Below are positions 61,294 through 64,000 of a stretch of DNA of 64,000 nucleotides, piece after piece. The notes beneath the pieces were generated by a model. It saw only the letters and a program-made list of their open reading frames with translations. It was not told the DNA's origin and searched no databases. Source of the stretch: Leeuwenhoekiella sp. (GTDB lineage: Bacteria > Bacteroidota > Bacteroidia > Flavobacteriales > Flavobacteriaceae); contig PAPI01000004.1 in assembly GCA_002708845.1 (NCBI GenBank), positions 124,001 to 188,000 of the forward strand, in the 5' to 3' direction. Made by a program: the position numbers and the translations under genes. The first letter of the stretch is position 1. Each line of letters starts with the position of its first letter.

Positions 61294-62433
61294 CTAATTT
61301 AATGCTTTTACCGCACGAGCAATCACGCTTTCAATCGTGGTTGCGTTAGCTACAGTAAACTGGTCTGTATAATTTTGAACTTCGGCAGCAGTGGTGTTTC
61401 CTATACATACCGCAAGTGTATTTTCTAATGAATTTTGTTGTGCAAAGCTCTGCACTCCGCTTGGACTAAAAAACAAAACTGCATCAAATTTTTGTTCGAA
61501 TTTTTTATTGTTTAAGCTGGTTTTATAAACTTCAATCTCCTGAAAACGAAGCCTGTTTTCGTTTAAAATTTGTGGCAATTCGTCTCTTCGCTTGTTTCCG
61601 CAGAAAAAGCAAAAATGCTCGTTTTTATAGTTTTTTGTGATAAAATCAGCTAATTCTGAGGCGTTTTGACCAGTTTTGACAACTTTTAAGCCGTTTTTTA
61701 AAAGTAAAGCTTCGGTTTTTGAACCTACGCAGAAGCACCTCACCCCAGCCCTCTCCTCAAGGAGAGGGGGTTGGTTTACATTTGCATTAGAAACATTCCG
61801 CTCAACTAATTTTTTCAAAAAAGCTTTAACCGCATTTTGACTCGTAAAAATTAGATTTTCTAATTGCTGCGGAAGATTAAAATCCAGAAAATCAATTTTA
61901 ATAGCGACATATTCCACCATCGAAAAACCGGCTCCCAGAATCAGATTCTTTTGAGAGGGCGTTAGTTTTTTTGTGGAGAGCACCCTCACCCCAGCCCTCT
62001 CCCTCGAGGGAGAGGGGGCCTTCATCCCACCTTCAATCCCTCTCTCGCCTGAGAGTGGAGCTTTATCTTTACTCTGCAAAGCCGCTTTTTCTTCTTGGTA
62101 ATGAACTATTTCATGTAGTATTTTCTTAGGATCTTTGAAGACATCATCATTAGTAAATCGGAGTACTTTATAACCCAAAGCCTTAAGATGTAAATCACGG
62201 ATTTCGTCTTTTTCTTTTTGCTCAGGATGGTTGTGGTAACCGCCATCTAATTCGATAACGAGTTCTATCTCATAACAGAAAAAATCGACAATATAATTTT
62301 TTAGGGGATGCTGCCTGCGGAATTTAAGACCATTTACTTTGCGACCACGAAGCAACTCCCAAAGCACTTTTTCTGCTTCGGTAAGCTCTTGCCTAAGCAG
62401 GCGTGCAAATTTTATGTGATTGCTTCGTTTCAT
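61294..62433 (-). CDS. hemD: DUF559 nuclease-like domain fused in frame to uroporphyrinogen-III synthase
   Basis: One frame of 379 residues made of two unrelated parts. Residues 1-115 are a complete DUF559 domain (Vsr/PD-(D/E)XK-like: RQELTEAEKVLWELLRGRKV, GLKFRRQHPLKNYIVDFFCYE, LVIELDGGYH, LRFTNDDV). Residues 125-150 are repeat-encoded and end ERAGVR. Residues 151-379 are HemD, which closes hydroxymethylbilane to uroporphyrinogen III (LSTKKLTPSQ, IFTSQNAVKAF, CFCVGSKTEALL, FFSPSGVQSF). The HemD part lacks its own Met where the family starts; the insertion seems to have replaced the first codon or codons. A second repeat insert is at 221-232. Whether the fusion is made, split, or started internally is unknown. 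Confidence 0.82.
   Translation of the reverse strand: MKRSNHIKFARLLRQELTEAEKVLWELLRGRKVNGLKFRRQHPLKNYIVDFFCYEIELVIELDGGYHNHPEQKEKDEIRDLHLKALGYKVLRFTNDDVFKDPKKILHEIVHYQEEKAALQSKDKAPLSGERGIEGGMKAPSPSRERAGVRVLSTKKLTPSQKNLILGAGFSMVEYVAIKIDFLDFNLPQQLENLIFTSQNAVKAFLKKLVERNVSNANVNQPPLLEERAGVRCFCVGSKTEALLLKNGLKVVKTGQNASELADFITKNYKNEHFCFFCGNKRRDELPQILNENRLRFQEIEVYKTSLNNKKFEQKFDAVLFFSPSGVQSFAQQNSLENTLAVCIGNTTAAEVQNYTDQFTVANATTIESVIARAVKALN
61736..61773 (+). repeat. REP-type palindromic repeat inside hemD
   Basis: CTCACCCCAGCCCTCTCC (61739-61756), then TCAA, then GGAGAGGG (61761-61768): a perfect 8-bp hairpin. The 18 bases 61739-61756 are identical to 61985-62002. It encodes QPPLLEERAGVR within HemD, in frame. 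Confidence 0.8.
61981..62061 (+). repeat. REP-type repeat at the DUF559-HemD junction
   Basis: CTCACCCCAGCC leads into a perfect 22-bp palindrome (61995-62016, CCCTCTCCCTCGAGGG...), followed by a second small hairpin CTCTC-GCCT-GAGAG (62042-62055). It encodes the linker ending SRERAGVR of the fusion. Confidence 0.8.
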
Positions 62434-62439
62434 AGTAAC

Positions 62440-62477
62440 TTCCTTCTCCCTTGGGAGAAAGATTGAGGATGAGGGGC
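62440..62477 (-). repeat. REP-type repeat upstream of the DUF559 start
   Basis: TTCTCCC (62444-62450) and GGGAGAA (62453-62459) form a hairpin, followed by GATTGAGGATGAGGGG. Read on the minus strand (CCCCTCATCC...CTTTCTCCC) it parallels the head of the plus-strand repeat at 61981, so the two are inverted around the DUF559 gene. Confidence 0.65.
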
Positions 62478-62479
62478 TT

Positions 62480-63397
62480 TTACAATTCCTTTTTAATTTC
62501 TACCATCAACTCGCGACCTCCTGATTCTAATATTTTGAGCGCGCACAGGCGACCAAAATTTTGCTGCTCAGAGACTGGTACGCTTTCTTCAATCTCCATT
62601 TTATTGCTTCCGTCAAGGCTAAAAAGAGCCCCGTGAAAGTAAATGCGATCGTCTTTAATTGCTGCATAAGCGCCAATGGGAGCAGTACAACCGCCTTCAA
62701 GTGTGCGTAAGAATTCACGTTCTATTCGTGTAGCGAGTTCAGCATTCTTATCATTAAGCTTGGCACAGGCTTCTTTGCAGAAAGTGTCATCATCCATCAC
62801 AGCAACTACCATCGCACCTTGTGCCGGTGCGGGAATCATCCAGTCCAGCACGATATGATTTTCAGGTTTCAGGTTGATACGTTCCAGACCGGCTTTTGCG
62901 AAAATGGCTCCCGCCCAGTCGTTGTCTTCAACTTTCTGAAGCCGTGTATTTACATTGCCGCGTAAATCAACAACGCTATGTTTTGGATATTTGTGCAGCC
63001 ATTGCGCTTTACGTCGCAAACTACCGGTTGCTATGGTCGTTGCATCTTCAAATGCAGTCGTGTTTTTTTCGCCCTTAAACACAAAAATATCTTCCTGCGC
63101 TGCGCGGGGTAAAACCGCTCCCTGAACGATGCCTTTGGGCAATTGCGTAGGCACATCTTTCATAGAATGCACGGCAATATCTACGCTGCCGTTGATCATC
63201 GCGACATCCAGGGTTTTGGTAAAAATCCCGGTAATACCGAGTTCGTAAAGGGGTTTGTCAAGGATGAGGTCGCCGGTAGATTTAACCGAAACCAGTTCTG
63301 TTTTATAACCCAATGCGTTAAGTTGATCCTGCACGGTATGGGCCTGCCAAAGCGCGAGTTCGCTATCGCGGGTGCCTATGCGTATGGTTTTTGCCAA
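62480..63397 (-). CDS. hemC: Hydroxymethylbilane synthase (porphobilinogen deaminase)
   Basis: A 305-residue enzyme that joins four porphobilinogens into hydroxymethylbilane. The dipyrromethane cofactor is carried on Cys237 in LEGGCTAPIGAYA; the other family marks are RIGTRDSELALWQA near 6-19, AVHSMKDVPTQLP (catalytic Asp81) and GSLRRKAQW near 125-133. The length is normal. It begins four bases after hemA ends. The repeat next to the DUF559 gene starts within three bases of its stop. Confidence 0.97.
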   Translation of the reverse strand: MAKTIRIGTRDSELALWQAHTVQDQLNALGYKTELVSVKSTGDLILDKPLYELGITGIFTKTLDVAMINGSVDIAVHSMKDVPTQLPKGIVQGAVLPRAAQEDIFVFKGEKNTTAFEDATTIATGSLRRKAQWLHKYPKHSVVDLRGNVNTRLQKVEDNDWAGAIFAKAGLERINLKPENHIVLDWMIPAPAQGAMVVAVMDDDTFCKEACAKLNDKNAELATRIEREFLRTLEGGCTAPIGAYAAIKDDRIYFHGALFSLDGSNKMEIEESVPVSEQQNFGRLCALKILESGGRELMVEIKKEL

Positions 63398-63400
63398 AGC

Positions 63401-64000
63401 TTAGTTATTTTGAAGATTAAACACTTTTTGAATGAGATCCAGGCTTTCGGTGCTGGAGAGGTCTTCGGTCTTTAAGTGTTTTGCAAATTGCGTGGTAATT
63501 TTCTGAATGATGCGCTCGCTGATGATTTCAGCCTGTTCTTCATTGAAGTCGGCAATTTTGCGACGCTGATTGTCAATCTCGCCGGCTTTCATATCGGCCA
63601 GTTTCAATTTTAGAGCTTTAATAGTGGGCGCAAACTGGCGGGTGGTGAGCCACTCGTAAAATTCTTCCTTAATTTCATCGATGATTGCCTGTGCCTGCGG
63701 CAATTGTTTTTTACGACGGTTGAGCGTATCATTAGTGATTTGCGAAAGCTGATCCAGATGCACGAGGCTTACACCTTCTACTTCTTCTACGTTTTCATTC
63801 ACATTCTTCGGAATGCTCAAATCCAATATCAATAAGGGCTTTTTCAGGTATAACAGCTCTTTAGAAATGGTGGGCTTTTGTGCTCCGGTTGCCACAATGA
63901 GCACGTCAGCCGCAGCGATTTCAGACTGAATATCGGCGTAATCTTTTACGATTAGATTGAATTTGCCCGCTATTTTTTCGGCTTTGTCCTTGGTGCGATT
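63401..64000 (-). CDS. hemA: Glutamyl-tRNA reductase, C-terminal part (runs off the window)
   Basis: 199 residues of the C-terminal part of GluTR, the first enzyme of C5-pathway haem synthesis, which reduces glutamyl-tRNA to glutamate-1-semialdehyde. The frame is open to the right edge: NRTKDKAEKIAGKFN, then DVLIVATGAQKPTISKELL and LLILDLSIPKNVNENVEEVEGVSLVHLDQL (NADPH domain), followed by the helical dimerisation domain (RRKKQLPQAQAIIDEIKEEFYEWLTTR). The catalytic Cys region is outside the window. It is four bases before hemC. Confidence 0.95.
   Translation of the reverse strand, partial: NRTKDKAEKIAGKFNLIVKDYADIQSEIAAADVLIVATGAQKPTISKELLYLKKPLLILDLSIPKNVNENVEEVEGVSLVHLDQLSQITNDTLNRRKKQLPQAQAIIDEIKEEFYEWLTTRQFAPTIKALKLKLADMKAGEIDNQRRKIADFNEEQAEIISERIIQKITTQFAKHLKTEDLSSTESLDLIQKVFNLQNN

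Larger units (their letters stand above)
61981..62477 (-). mobile_element. Putative DUF559-REP miniature mobile unit between hemC and hemD
   Basis: About 500 bases containing the DUF559 reading frame, bounded on the right by a repeat (62440-62477) in one orientation and on the left by the related repeat (61981-62061) in the other. In other Flavobacteria hemD normally follows hemC directly (from memory), so the unit looks inserted. No target-site duplication is evident. The arrangement is like REP-RAYT units, with DUF559 in place of the transposase; this is inference. Confidence 0.55.

Overview
This window looks like chromosomal DNA from a marine-type member of the Flavobacteriaceae (Bacteroidetes). 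The evidence is the gene families themselves: gliding and type IX secretion lipoproteins PorW/SprE and GldH, a T9SS-sorted metallopeptidase, DUF4254, DUF4292, DUF5687 and DUF6168-type proteins, an AtpB with a long periplasmic front, an Asp-rich (not Cys-rich) HemB, and promoters of the Bacteroidetes TAnnTTTG type. Gene density is high. I saw no rRNA, tRNA, CRISPR array, prophage or classical IS element. The taxonomic call is inference from gene content; no genus is claimed.

Layout, left to right. 0-6.5 kb: the tail of a probable DNA adenine methylase, a DUF4254/glycosyltransferase-9 pair, a flavin oxidoreductase, a PaaE-type ferredoxin reductase and a DUF5687/ABC ATPase exporter pair. 6.5-16 kb: porW/sprE, a bactofilin, and the F-type ATP synthase run atpZ-DUF6168-atpB-E-F-H-A-G; the beta and epsilon genes are not here. 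16-28 kb: an envelope block with flippase, dut, a MOSC protein, a sugar nucleotidyltransferase, TPR, DUF4292 and EnvC-like proteins, a tandemly duplicated lipoprotein/beta-barrel gene pair, a thioesterase and an HU/SPOR protein. 28-41 kb: dprA, trpS, plsC, an ECF sigma factor beside a protein that joins an anti-sigma-like cytoplasmic end to an outer-membrane barrel, recA, an exported VOC protein, trhO, ricT, gldH and a PBP1A. 41-50 kb: a CoA-transferase A/B pair split by a peroxiredoxin, a probable orphan small RNA, a fused dipeptide-type ABC ATPase, and a large M4 metallopeptidase whose signal peptide carries an in-frame stop. 50-64 kb: a long leftward run containing tetrapyrrole synthesis (hemA, C, D, E, F, B), interspersed with membrane, acetyltransferase and AAA+/TPR genes.

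The most unusual region is hemD (61.3-62.5 kb). A small DUF559 nuclease-like gene, bracketed by inverted copies of a palindromic GC-rich repeat, sits exactly between hemC and hemD and reads in frame into HemD, giving one 379-residue fusion. A second copy of the same repeat lies inside the HemD part, also in frame, and encodes the same short peptide. This looks like a REP-type miniature mobile system in which DUF559 takes the place of the usual RAYT transposase; that interpretation is inference.

Other points worth checking are a terminator-like hairpin with nine Ts inside the glycosyltransferase-9 gene, two copies of a dyad site 51 bp apart upstream of recA, a branched intergenic repeat near 1.9 kb, and paired hairpins between atpE and atpF.
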